Below, piece by piece: positions 43,700 through 56,400 of a stretch of DNA of 64,000 nucleotides (position 1 is its first letter; every line of letters starts with the position of its first letter). The translations under genes and the position numbers were made by a program. The stretch comes from Hydractinia symbiolongicarpus (lineage: Eukaryota; Cnidaria; Hydrozoa; Anthoathecata; Hydractiniidae). Where the stretch lies: NCBI RefSeq assembly GCF_029227915.1, contig NC_079888.1:10649001-10713000 (forward strand). The letters are read 5' to 3'. The notes below the pieces were generated by a model. It searched no databases. It worked only from the letters and a program-made list of their open reading frames with translations, and was not told the DNA's origin.

Positions 43700-44175
43700 C
43701 ATGAAAAGCAAACAACAAGAACACTATCGCAAGGAACAAGAAGCAGGGGCAAGAAACTAAAAAGAAAGAAGGAGTGCTAGAAGACAAAAGAAAGAAATCC
43801 AGAGAAAGCAACAGAAGGCAATAAGTTGGTAAGTAGAAAAATACAAAAAGAAACTATAGAATAGATAAAAACATTAAGAGGGAAGCTAAAGTCAAGAACG
43901 GGAGAGACGAGACAATGAGGAATGGGAAAAGAAAAAGGGGAAAAAAAGAAGACTATCTTAGCATGATCTCCCTTCCCTTTATTAAAAAGCAGAAAACAAG
44001 AAATTAGAAAGAAAACAAATAAAAAAACCCGAATACAAATAAAAGAAGTAAGAACAACAAGAAAAAAACAAAGAAGAAACAAGAAACTTAAAGTAAAAAG
44101 TAAAATGACTGCCAGAGACAACAAACAACAAACAGGCAACAAACAAGAGATAAACAGAAGGAGAAAAAGAGAAGA
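43700..44175. repeat. Purine-rich (GA/AAG) tract
   Basis: For about 470 bases the plus strand is overwhelmingly A and G (aagaaagaaggag-type text). The 121-codon minus-strand frame over it is Phe/Leu/Ser-rich low-complexity sequence and not a gene. Confidence 0.8.
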
Positions 44176-46807
44176 TGTTAATTATAAGAAGTTTAACTTT
44201 AACTTTCTCTACTCACTTAAATTTAAATTTGCTAATACCTTTATTTTGCCGGACAGTTCCACCTTGTAAATGATATAGAACATGGCAAATGACGATGATA
44301 CAATATTTTTCATATAAAAATGTCTTATTCAACACATACAAACTGTTAACCATTTATCGTAAAGCAGTGAAGCATTTTCGCTGTCATTTTGTGTCGTGTG
44401 TATACCAAAGTAAAAATTAACTCAATTCCATTTCTTTCTTACTGGTTCATGCAGTAAGAGCGATTATGCTTTGCCAGCAAGTTCTGTATAACATCGTCGC
44501 ATTTAATGTATGTAGTATTTATTTTCCAGATTTTCTTTGCAAACTTTTATAATAAAACGTATTTAAATTACACACCAATACAAGCTATTTATTGATGTAG
44601 AAAATTGATAAGATTTCCAACGTGACCTATTTTAGCTCCACTATTTAGTTTACTTTGAGGAGTTAAAAAAATTTTAAGGAAGGATGCCATTACGAAATCG
44701 CACAGTTTAAATGTATGTGGGTCCAAATTAAACCTGTTTCGATTGCGAAAAAATAGAATTATTCCTTTCCTACCAACGTCCTCCCACTCTTGGCCTACGA
44801 TGTAATCTACTGTCGATAGTTCTGATCAAGGATTCCAGCAACTTAGGTGACGCATGAAATCAATGATTTAAGACAATCAAATGTATTTGCGCATTTTCAC
44901 GTATGTATTGATGTACCAATTGCACCAATCAAGTTAAATTTTAAGGCTAAAGCACTTGTTGTCATGACGAATCACTTTTATAACTCTTTTCAATAACCAC
45001 GGTAATCAATAAACAAATAAATTATGACATTAAATAAGTCAATAAAGAAAAAATGAGCTATCAAAAACGTCAATCTATGCAAACAGTTACTATGGACAAC
45101 CTTCATATTTTTATACAAACAAAAAATAAACATTGCTCCTGTATGTCTTCACCAAGTAGTAGCCATGATTCTCACTTGTGATTCTTAACTAGTTGCAAAA
45201 CAAACAAAACGCATGCCTTTTCAATTTCATTCTCCTATACTACAAAATCAAAGAAACAATTTCCTATAGTGAAATGATAGCACCCGCCCTTATAGTGGAT
45301 TATTGTTTCACATTAAAGTTTTTATATATCAACAGTTAGATTATTGAACTTCATAATAAGAATATACATTGCTATCGTCTTCTTGTTACTTGTCCTTGTT
45401 GTATAGTAATTTACAACTTTGAAATCGTTGACCTAGTTCATATAAATAAACAAAAAACTTTCACAGGTGAGATAAGGTTTGCGGTTAAATTAGAGCGCCG
45501 TAAAACAAATGCTATCATAAAAGTATTTATTTTACAATAATTTTAATTCGAGAAGTAAAGACTTTAATTACGATATCTCTCTTTGTCCCTCCCTGTGCCA
45601 GCTACATAGGTATAGAAAAAATCACGGTTACTAAACGACGCAAGAATTATTTTTTCGTGAATGTGGTCCACCAAAAGCTAGAGGTATTTCTAATTCCATT
45701 ACTTTGTTTTCGCATGAAGTAATAGGTTTCATCTTTTGCCAAATTTAATTCCAAGGACGAATATGTATGAAAAATAACCTTAAACACAAGCTTACCGATA
45801 CTTTTTATTTAAGTTTTTTTATACGTTACCAACAATCGACACACATTTAGATGCGGATATGTTTACACAAAAAAGATAAGAATCCCACTTATTCGGAACC
45901 TAAAGGTATGATAATGACAAAGGGTGTGGTACTCTGAAGGACGAAATTCCATTAAGTAAATCTGGAAGCGTGGCTGCAAATTGAGTAGTTACTTCTCTAC
46001 AATATAAAAACTGTCAATGAAATCTATTTGTTACTTTTCCGGTTGTAAAGATAAATGTCCTAATTGTCTAGAAAAAATGACGTTTATATATGTTGTTTGA
46101 CATTACCAAAAAAGTAATAGCTTATGTGGAGTCTTGTTATTTTACCAGTGGTTCACAACTTATTTAAATTAAAATATATGCAAGCAAAAAAGATTTAGGT
46201 AATTCGTTGAATATTCCCCGACAACTGTAAACATCAAACTCCAGTATAATTATTAATGACTTCTCGATATCTCACTTCTGACAATACTATGTCGATCATC
46301 TTTATTATGACCATGCCAGCCACAATGTATAGTGCGTACGATGAAAGACGGAGCCAGACATACATTTTTATTGATAATCACTCACACAACCATCTTAAAG
46401 CTATTTCTTCTCCTGCTTATCTGTTCGTCTGCTGAAAGAAAGTAGTTCATCGTATTTTTTAATTCTGGGATGATAAAAGTATAGCCTAATTTCCGGTTCA
46501 TACCACAATAACTAAATCTATATTTTAAAAAGCTTAAATTTTCATCACACTTCTAATCGTGTAATGAGTTGCATTACGTTTTAAAAAAACTCAAACCAGC
46601 ATTCACGCAGAGCGAATACAAAGACAGATTTCAATAAAGAAAAATCAAAACAAAATTAAAAAAAGACAAGTTGGTCATATCCCGAGCAAATATTATAGTA
46701 TATTTCCCTCAGTGAGATTAACAATCACCTCGTTGAACTTTTTAACACGTGCCCAATCTCAATCAGTAGGAGTGTGATAGTTAGTTCCCCTTCTTCTGTG
46801 ACAGGAT
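44176..46807. other. Gene-free AT-rich region
   Basis: No coding exon, RNA gene or repeat was recognised on either strand. Confidence 0.5.
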
Positions 46808-46839
46808 CTATACTACAGTATCCGCTAGAATAACGTGTA

Positions 46840-46975
46840 TTATGGTCATACTATAGTTGCGTGCCACACACAGGGATAGGCAGTAGCCCTCAATCGCTCC
46901 TAGCCTTGCCAGGTAACAACGGAGAAAACCATGGCCTTGATCAATGTCAAACGATGCGTGACCTTCATCCAAAAT
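46840..46975. other. GC-richer island of unknown nature, open on both strands
   Basis: A short block with higher GC than its flanks. The minus-strand frame (46808..47041) runs LDEGHASFDIDQGHG, FLRCYLARLGAIEGYCLSLC. The plus strand is open from 46845 to 46998 and reads CVPHTGIGSSPQSLLALPGN. The plus strand has a possible exon with CTATAG acceptor and GCCAG|GTAAC donor (about 46856..46912). I recognise neither a domain nor a structural RNA. Confidence 0.35.
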
Positions 46976-47041
46976 ATTACAACAAGATATTATCATAAAA
47001 ATAAATATCTCTTTAAAAAACCTTTTAAGGTCAAAATACAA

Positions 47042-48248
47042 TTCTCAAATTAGCTTTTTATTGCAATCCTGCAGCCAGGCGCCTAGAGAACTTAATTATT
47101 TTGCCAAATCACGAGTAATTTCTTATATTTTTATATTTTTTAATACCACATACATTTTCACACATTTCCCCCAACATAGATGTCTTTTTACACTGTAAGT
47201 AACACAAATAAAATTTAATAACAGATCACATAATTCCGGACCACTAACCAAAAATTGTTAGTGGTCTATAAGGAAAAAATATCTGTCACTCTCTGAAACG
47301 CTGTTTATCTTGCTTAGTCAACCATAAAATAAGTACTATAAAGTATATCTTGCTATGTTTTAGAGACATGTATTTTTGAAAACATACAAATGTTTATCTC
47401 ACCAACTTTATGTTCAGCAAAACAACACAGGTATCTACAGATAGCTGACTTTCTTGCAACAAAAGAGCAATACTTAAAATATCTACTTTATAAAAATGTC
47501 TTTTGACAAAACCTTGTTTAAATTGACTTAATTTCAATAATTGCCACGATCATTCCTTTCTAACCAAAATATAATTTCAGTGATCTCATTGAAATTGTAA
47601 TCTAGGTAAAATGGATTGTTTCAACGGTTATTTCGTCACGGATATAAATGGATAATGCAGCATACTAATATTTTATTCGAAAGAAATTCTACTAGAAAAT
47701 GTTTCTGCTAGAAAACAATTCGAATCGTATAAATTCCACGAGAAAACTTGGTAAGGTAAGAAGAAAAACCAAGTTAAACTTCAGTAATGAATCTTCTTCT
47801 CCTTGTTCTAATTTATTGCGTCGAATACTATAACTATGAGTCTGTTGTATTCTATTGTACTTTTTTTTTCGCCCTTTATGAAATTGACATGTTGATATTA
47901 TTTCTTCCCGCCTAAATGAAATTAACAACAAATTTTTTGGCAAAAAGTGCAATTGATTTCACGGTTTATTTTGCTAATGTTTTTTTTGTTTTCAGTGTCT
48001 TGTGCAAGTTATTTTACTCTCTGAAATTTCTGCAGTGAATATATCGCACTATGAATAGCGGATGAATCTTTTAGGATTTGTTTTTGCTATTATTGAATTG
48101 TCAACAGTTTCTACGAGTCGTGATTGGACAAATAAAAAATTTTCCTTTCGATTAAAATTTTCCTTCTCACTCTTGAACAAGCAGAAAGAGAAAAAATTTT
48201 AAAAGGAAAATAAGGAATTATCAATACGCATGCTCATAAAGGTTCCTG
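47042..48248. other. Gene-free spacer
   Basis: AT-rich DNA; nothing recognised. Confidence 0.5.
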
Positions 48249-51192
48249 CAGGGGCGGATCTAGGATTAGGCAGCCTAGGCAATTGCCCAAGCCTAATTTT
48301 GTGACCTACTAGAGAAAAAAAATTCTATAGACAGAATAATCTATAAAAAAACTAAGTTATTTTTATAAACTTATTTTTGGCATTCGCCGATTTCGACTTC
48401 ATGACGATGCGGCGTTTTTATCGATTTTTTATATTTTACTCAAATAAGCAAACCCGGGGCGATCTTAGGCAAAGTGTCGATTCGCCTAAAACGTCCGCGG
48501 GTTTTAAAGTTCCGAATGAATGAAAATCACAGATGGAAGAAAAAACGCCTGAAACGTCCGCGGGTTTTCAAGTTCCAATGAATGAAATTCTGGAATGTGA
48601 AGAAAAAACGCCTAAAACGTCCGCGGGTTGAAAAGTTTAAACGCCTAAAACGACCACGGCTATGGTTACATGGACAAGTGGATGTTTCTTTTTCAACATG
48701 GTTTACCTGGGTCAGGTCCAATTGCAGGGAGTACTTGAAATATCAAAGCAATTGTATGCTACCTAAGTTAAATGAAGAAGTTTTGATTTTGGAAACCCTT
48801 TCAGATATTAAAAGGATTGGAAATGCTGGAGGGAAATATTTTAGCCACGTGTGCCATGTTGTTGTCTCAAACCAAACCTTCATCTGCCTCTGCAAGAGAC
48901 AATAAATACATTGCTTTAAAGTAAGTAATAACTTAAATATTTTAGTTTTAGCTGCTCCTGAATTTTAGGCACTTTTGTGTCAAGAACTATTCTTAAAAGT
49001 GGTAAACCACCAGATGTTCTTACAAAACATGTGATTATAATCTTTTTCTTATCAAAACAAAAGGTTTTAACTTGACCTCGATCAAATGTATTGTTTGTTT
49101 ATAAAAGCCCAATGCTAAACGAGATAACTAAGCACTAAGGCAATTTATGTAAACACTGTCTTGGCGGTCAAAATATGTTTTGGTGTGTATGTTAAATTTG
49201 GTATAGAGTGTATTACTAGCTACCTACCTGTATGTGTATTAGTTGGAATTTTGTTAGTTTTTTTGTTTAAGTCTTAAGGTCACAGGCTTCGTGTAGGCTT
49301 CGTGTAGCTGTTTATGCAACTGTGTATCTTTGTTTCTGTTTGGGAGAGAAAACATTCTTGTAAGATAACTAAGAGACAGCTCTTTCATGAACGCAAAAGT
49401 CCAAGCTAAATGTTGATAGATCTGCAGATCATCTTTCCTTCCCCTAAACATCAAAATCAGAAAAGGTAATATTTAAATGTTGTCAGTCCTTGAAATCATA
49501 AGCACTTGGCCATGTGTCCCTGTTAAGCAGGTACACATTACAAGTTCAAAAAACTTTCTGTTCTCTAAGAAATCGATGTATACAGTATGAGATATACTTA
49601 AATGTCAAAGGATTCTACCTCGTCCCACCGCCAAATTTATACGTTTAGCATATACTTTTTTATTGTGATTGTCCCTAAGAACTTTGACTTTGTGGGAACT
49701 TTTAAACAGTGCATTTTATATACAACATTCCACTGCTCATTTTAGAACATTTAAGAACATGAGATCTCTTTAACTTTTCCATGCTACTTTTAATTGTAAT
49801 AAAATTGCTAAAAACAAAAGAATGAAGCAATACCTAATCTAAGAATAGTCCAAGTTTGTTTTATAATATTTCTTATTCTCTTGTTGAGCAATACAACGTA
49901 TATAATTTTGTTTTAGGATAAGATATTTTGATCTCATCCTAGTACCTATGATGAATATTCTTCTGACAACGAAAATCATCATCAATTAAAGAACACAGAA
50001 TATTTGTTCTGAATCCTTATAATATATATTGGAAAACTGTAAACAATGGATATATATCTGGTATAATCCACAAAGTTGGTGAAAAAAATCAATCAAAATA
50101 ACTTGTGAACATTCGAGTAAATCATAGAAATGAGTTTCGCATAAAACAATACAGATCGAAACAAGAATCGAAACAAGAATTGCGTATTAAAGAATGCTCT
50201 GTTACAGACTGTAAACCAATGAAAATGTCATGTTTACTTATGATTATGAGTAGGATTTGTATGTATGTTGCTTTTTATATGAGAATCTTCAGAATTGGCC
50301 TATAGTTACTAAAACTTTCCTAAAGATTTTACAGTATTAAAATATTTTTCAAACATAGTTGACAGGGACTTGCGAGGGTAAATAATATACAGACATGTTA
50401 AATGTTTTGATGTTATTTTTCTAATTTTTAACTCTTTTCTGGCTTAATAAACTGCCTTACTGTTGTGGGAATTTCATAACATTAAAATTAATGCTTAATA
50501 GAAATTGGTGCAAAACTACACCAGTAACCCTAATACTAAACTGTATTAACTTTATGAAGAGGTGATTACTATATACTCTTTGTAGACGTTTATTATATGT
50601 GGCTATCTTACGCAGTCTAACTGGAAAGCTTTCATACTTTTATATGCTGCTTTTCTTTTTGCATTTGCAGGTTATTAACACACACTATAATATTCCAAAC
50701 AATATTTCTACGTTGCACTACTGTCGACTATCTATTCCTAAAATTGTCTTGTAATGTAATTTTTGTTGTATTGTTAGTTATTAGACTTATTGCATATTTT
50801 GAAATGAAGCAACTCCCCTACTTATTACTTGTACTCGTATTATGTGCGTAAAACGTAAAAAGATGCTTAGATGATACTTATTACCAGTATGTCATTCAAA
50901 GAAACTATGGAAATGCTAACCCTGTTTCGAATCGAATTTGCTTAACGGACGCATTTTCCATCCGCATGTTTTAACAAGGATAAAGTGTTAAAACTACGGA
51001 GGTTACTGTTTTTTATTTGGCTGTAAAGAAATTTTCGTTTCTAATCTAGGAAGGATTTTTAATAACTAAAAACCTTACTTTTGGGAAAATATTAGCTCCT
51101 TTTACAGCAAAAACACAAAACGGCCGATTTACCTAACCTACCTAATTTACCAAATTTTTCCTAACCAGAAAAAAATCCTGGATTCGCCCCTG
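48249..51192. mobile_element. hAT-like DNA transposon, 2.9 kb, non-autonomous
   Basis: The left end CAGGGGCGGATCTAGGATT and reverse-complemented right end CAGGGGCGAATCCAGGATT match at 17 of 19 positions. TCCTG is duplicated outside both ends (48244-48248 and 51193-51197). CAGGGGCG-type ends are typical of hAT elements; a 5-base duplication is shorter than the usual 8 and leaves the subgroup open. The interior has only short frames (48582..48905, 50105..50305) with no transposase-like motif. Confidence 0.8.
48483..48660 (+). repeat. Subterminal repeats in the hAT-like element
   Basis: CGCCTAAAACGTCCGCGG occurs with minor changes at about 48483, 48546, 48609 and 48642; the first three are exactly 63 bases apart and share flanking text (gaatgaa, ggaa). 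They lie about 235-400 bases from the left end, where hAT transposases often bind repeated motifs. The overlapping Arg/Lys-rich frames derive from this repeat. Confidence 0.75.
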
Positions 51193-52036
51193 TCCTGTTT
51201 CAACTTTTGTGGGAAATATGTGGCGTGGAGTCAGCCCTTTACCCGCCCAAAACATTTTTTCACTACAACACTTACCATAGTAAAAAAAACAATAACGAAA
51301 CATTTCACATTACGTTAGACATTTTCCTCAATTAATTTTAATGAAAGTTAGACAGCGGAGAAACGACAAGTTCATAACAACCTCACTAAGCAACTTGAAT
51401 AAGCATTTTAAATTATTTTACTTTTATAAACAGGCATGAACTTTAAATTTTAAGCATATATTTTTTATAGGTAGCACTGAAATTTGGCGAATTTAATAGA
51501 TGTTCTTTATCATCCCAGTTTAAAAAAACGTTACTAACGCTTATGTTGTTGTGCCCCAATTTGTAATACTTGCCCCAATTTGTAATACTTGCCCCAGTTT
51601 GTAATACCTGCCCCAATTTGTAACACCTGCCCCTATTTGTAATAACGCTTGCCCCAATTTGTAACAAATCAAAACTGCCCCAATTTGTAATGTCACCTTG
51701 CCCTAATTTGTAATAATTTCCTTCCTCGAAAATATTTATTTTGAAAATCCTTTGTAAAAATTCGAGAGGGAAAAAAACATGCCTTTATTTATTGTTAATA
51801 AACCCTGTACAGGACCAGTCGGAAAATAAACATTAAATTTTTTTCGTGTAACTTTAATTTATTCTTTTCATCACCGACTTATATTAATAGAAACAAATAG
51901 GATCGTAATGCATAAAAACCAGGTTGCGTCGCAATGTTCGAGTGTTAGTGAACGAATGAGATTGGCATAAACAACAACATTAACAACGAAGTTACTTTTA
52001 TTCTTCCCTATCTTGATATCTTTAACATTATCGTAA

Positions 52037-53041
52037 AAAGATTATATACACCCGCTTGGTGACGAAGAATACGCCGCGATTGTCAAACTTGCAAGTGGTA
52101 GATTTAACACGCCTGTAAAAGATAGACCAAGGATTGAAAAAAGCTCTGTTGTGAAATTTTGGAGATCGAAGGGAAGATTCACGGTAGATGAAACTGGACA
52201 TGTTTTGTTATACGACAATAGGAAAGTATGGAATCATTATTTATAATGAATTGAAAATAAAATGAAACAGGTTGAAAGACCTTCAGCTCAAAACCAAATT
52301 TGACCTTATTATAATATTGTTGTCAAAGATGTTCAGTTAGTTTACGTGCATCATATGTACAAAAAAGTTGTTTGGACGTGTTTTTTGTTGATTGTACACT
52401 TTTTTCGTTTTTATAAAATAGCGTTTTTTAAAAAAATGAATGAAAGATGTCTAGTCTAATGTTTTTTTCCTCAGAGGTGTTCCGGAGATGTGTTTGATGA
52501 AAATGGATTGGTTAATGAGGGAGATGCTAGCAAAGAGGTGTTCCATGAAAGTGGATTGGTTGATGATGGAGATGGTAGCGAAAAGATGTTCGACGAAAAT
52601 GGATTGGTTGATGAGGGAGATGTTAGCAAAGAGGTGTTCGATGAAAATGATTTGGTTGATGAAGGAAATGGGAGCGAAGAGGTGTTCGATGAAAATGAAT
52701 TGGTTAATGAGGGGGATGGTAGCGAATAGGTGTTCGATGAAAATGGATTGGTTGATGAGAAAGATGATTGCGAAAAGGCTCCAAAAATTTATTTGTAGAT
52801 GGTTAAAAATCAAATACCACCTTTAAGGACAGTCAGAGCGAAATATTTGATTGATGTCAGTGGTAAAAGATGCAGTGGTATTTCACTGCATTTAAAACAA
52901 GTTCTATCAAACGACACTAACCGGCCAGAGAAAAGCAAAATAGGTAGATTCATAAGATGGAATCAAGCCGCGTTGGCGTTGCAAGCCTTAACGTATGGAT
53001 GGTACGCAATCTTGCTTATCATATGGCCAAAAGAAAATTGA
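52037..53041 (+). pseudogene. Transposon-borne spliced ORF with acidic repeats, interrupted by two in-frame TAG codons
   Basis: Exon a (52037..52225, no ATG seen, 5' part missing) reads DEEYAAIVKLASGRF, then VKFWRSKGRFTVDETGHVLL, and ends at AAA|GTATGG. A strong 3' splice site (CTAAT branch-like text, TTTTTTTCCTCAG) opens exon b at 52475 in the same phase. Exon b encodes six 16-residue acidic repeats, meets TAG at 52727-52729 and again at 52796-52798, and then stays open in the same frame to 53041 (RTVRAKYLIDVSGKRCSGIS, later NQAALALQALTYGWYAILLI). The exon a text vaguely recalls regions before integrase-type domains in mobile elements, but I do not claim a family. Most likely it is a decayed element gene. 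Confidence 0.5.
52487..52774 (+). repeat. 48-bp minisatellite coding an acidic 16-residue repeat
   Basis: Six units of 48 bases, consensus product VFDENGLVDEGDGSKE. Substitutions between units are often codon-conservative (Gly/Asp/Glu exchanges), which suggests it was once translated. The TAG at 52727 arises at the end of the fifth unit (GAA TAG in place of GAA GAG). Confidence 0.85.
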
Positions 53042-53495
53042 TCGAGGATTTTTACTTTTGTATATATTTTGGTATTTGTTCATTTTTTTTTTTTGAAAAA
53101 AAAGAAACTTCTGTTTGTTCTTTCAACCATTTTTTCCGTTATTATACCCTTGACAGCACGTGCGCTACATTAATAAAAAATTCTTGGCAGATAGTGTGTC
53201 CTGTCAATTCGGCTAGCTAAAACTGCGGGAAAGTAATTATAGTATTTTCCATGTTATTACAGATTGGGGCGAGGGGTTATTACAAATTGGGGCGAGGTTT
53301 TATTACAAATTGGGGCAGCTTTGAGTTATTACAAATTGGGGCAGGTGTTATTACAAATTGGGGCAAACGTTATTACAAAATAGAACAACTCTATTATTAC
53401 AGATTGGGGCAAGTTGTTATTACAAGTTTGGGCAGGTATTACAAATTGGGGCAGGTGTTAATACAAATTGGGACAATTATTACAATTTGGGACAC

Positions 53496-56400
53496 AACAT
53501 ATGCAATGACAAATGAGCCTATACATACTCATAGAAAAAAATGATATAAGAATCTATCTTTAATAATGGGAGAAATATAAGAAGGGTGAGCTTTAATTAG
53601 TACAGTAAGCAGCAAGTATAAGCATCCTCAGTTCATAGTGTTGTTGCAAACGTTTTCTAACAAAACATACTTGTATTAGAGAAAGAAGAACGGAATTGGA
53701 AATACTTGAGCTAAAACTATGAAATGGCATTAAAAACAACTTGCTATAAGTTTCAAGAATCTAAATCAGGCATATGTAAAGATTCAATTAGGAAGAATCA
53801 TCAGCGGAAATAATAGTGGCGACAATTTTCTTTATACACGCCAGCATTGCTATAAACTTTCTTGAAGTAAAAAACAAAAACATTTATGATCGGAATTCTA
53901 TATTAAAAAGCTTTTTAAAGGCTACTTAATTAATTTGTAGCGTCGTTTTACGGTTTAAAGTTTTTTAAACAAAAGTAAATTACCTGGATATTGGATTAAC
54001 CAAAGTTGCCATGAATGCATCAAAACATATTTTCAATACTGCTCGCAGCTAAAAATATCTTTAAGATCTGGAACAAAACTTCTGTCATGTGACACTAGCT
54101 ACCGAAATGTTTTAAAATTTTCGAAATCTAAGAATTCAAATTTTTCTTTCGTAGTTGAAAAACAAGCACAATTGTTCAATTTAAGCGCAATTAGATGGTT
54201 AATTTAATTGCTCTTTGTCTGCAGAAAATTAGTTAGTCACTTGAGAAAATGGAAAGGATTTCTAATGAAGCGCCCGAGGCATATAGTAATTTTCCTTTGA
54301 ATAGCTAATGATTTTAGGAATGTGAACATTTTTAATGGAAACTAATATATTAGAACACCAATATGTCAAATCTTACAAGCCAAACGAGCTTACAGGAGAA
54401 AAAGAAACTTTAGAAAAAGTCAAGACTTACCGTGTCGTTCCTAGCAATTCTCTCTGCTCCATAATCTTTGACTTGTTTTAGTCAGAAGTCCTGGTGACCA
54501 ACAATAACGTAACAACGCCAGCATATATAATTATGTCTCAAAAAAAATCTTCCAATAAAAGTGCTAGTTAAGAATAGCCGAACCTAAAATTTGATAAATT
54601 AAACACTATCCGACGATTTTGTTGACCAAGATGGTAATTAGTCAAAATGCCAAAATGTGCCAATGCTATATACACAACCTACATACACAGCCGAAATACT
54701 ATGATAAAAAAAATCAGGAATATTCATGTCAAACTGAACAAGTCTATAACTAATTTAATCAACGTTTAAACTTGCAATAAAAGCAACAAAAGAATTTCTG
54801 ACAAATTGTTTTCGTTCGATCTTCTGAACTGGATTTTCCAAGTTTAACAGCTGCTCCATGATATTACCACAGTTCTTGTGGAGTTTATATCGTTTGAAGT
54901 CTTTTATGCAAACCAATGTCGGACCAGCTGCAAAAAAAACTTAGTAAGGGAAAAGGAGAAGCGAGGAAAGAAGATGTAATCCCTTTTACTAAATAAGCTT
55001 TAGTTTTAAAAGTATTCTATTTTTTTAGGAAACTACACACACGATAGTTAGCCCTGCTCCCCTACCCTTGCATCTAATACAAGTTTAAGTATGGGAAATG
55101 CATTCTTATATAGTCATTTGTTTGTTTGTTTTCTTAATTGCAGATTAGTTACAAGTAGTATAAAAGTACAATGATTTTAAGGTAAATATGCTTGTTGGTA
55201 AAATCATGTTGCTTTTCATTGTAGCTAAGATAGATAACATCCAAGCAGTTCGTTTGATAAAACGTCTATATCTACATAACTTTACTATTAACTTTTCATA
55301 CTTGAGAAGGCTTTTTGCTCAAATATTTCACAATTCAAACAAATTATTTTTCTTATTTTTTATTAATAAAACGCAAATGAATTTTATGAAATTTACAATA
55401 AATGTATTATAAATCTTTGGCAAGAACATTTGGCGAAACCAAAGAGAAGAAAAAAACAATGAGTAATAAACCGAAACTGGCTACTCTGACCTTTATTGGA
55501 GAAAAATTCCTCACTTTCAACGATGTTATATATACCTGAAATCTGCCTATCGCACATATTCATTTGCTATTTTGTGCATTCGTCCATTTTTGTCTCCGTA
55601 ACACAAAGTTAAACTCGCAGGGGAAGTAAGATATTTGGTATTCCAATATTTTCTTTTGTATAAAACTTCATTTTAATCTTGCATCAAGTTTCTGCCACGT
55701 GTTAACCCAGCTAAAAAAGCTGAATTTAAAAGCTGCCACTACTTCTGGTAAAATCAGTAAAATACACTAGAATAGTAGTAACCAATTCACCTATCTTTGA
55801 CATTGCCATGCTTTAATGTGCTAATCAATTTTGCTAGCAATTTGAAATGATTTCCTACGCAAAAAAAAAAAAAAAAACTATCAAAGATATTTATAATATC
55901 AATACTTCCTGTGGTTTTTTCTTAAACCTCTAATTATCGAGTTGCTACTGGAAGAAAAGTAAAGTTCAAAGGTTATTTGAGGTTCTGTTATACTATTTTA
56001 AAAGATATTGATTAATATGAATTAATTAATGTTGATTAGGACAGCGAAGGAATGTAGCTGATTCGAAAGCATAGAAATACGATTTTATTTGACGCAAATG
56101 GTAGTGCGGCTGTGGCTATGGTATCCATAGCTGTACGTTGAAACTTGAAAATGTCATTTGCACACAACATTGGACAGAATTACATATGCTGTCAAAGTGG
56201 CTGTGTGTACACCTATCAGTCGCCATTATTGAGTCTGATAATATCTTTTCTAAAATTTTAATGCGGAATAAAGGCTACAGAAAAAAAACCCAAACTATTT
56301 AGAAACCAAACTCAGCCGGCCTACGCAGCAATGGTTTTAATTATTATTAAAAGTATAGATTAAAATATTAACCCATAAAAAAGCTATCTTTATTGCGACA

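Larger units (their letters stand above)
51551..53495. mobile_element. DNA transposon with inverted ends made of periodic TTGCCCCAATTTGTAAT units, carrying a gene remnant
   Basis: The left arm (51551-51715) has about eight units of GCCCCAATTTGTAA; the right arm (53258-53495) has about eleven of the reverse complement. The tips GTGCCCCAATTTGTAATACT and GTGTCCCAAATTGTAATAAT correspond. Units recur every 19-26 bases. A two-exon gene remnant lies between the arms. No certain target duplication was found. The architecture is the same as in 3886..5134 but with unrelated sequence. Confidence 0.8.

Noticed and set aside
43777-44142. 121-codon minus-strand ORF rich in Phe, Leu and Ser with apparent membrane segments
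   Set aside because: It overlies a purine-rich low-complexity tract; the hydrophobic look comes from base composition.
46840-46975. Possible U1/U5 snRNA-like words (TTACCTGGCA, GGCAAGGCTA) on the minus strand
   Set aside because: The matches are short and in the wrong order for either snRNA; no Sm site or terminal stem could be placed.
52451-52826. 112- and 120-codon ORFs on both strands over the minisatellite
   Set aside because: Period-48 repeats keep all frames open; only the frame that splices to the upstream exon and gives VFDENG repeats was kept.
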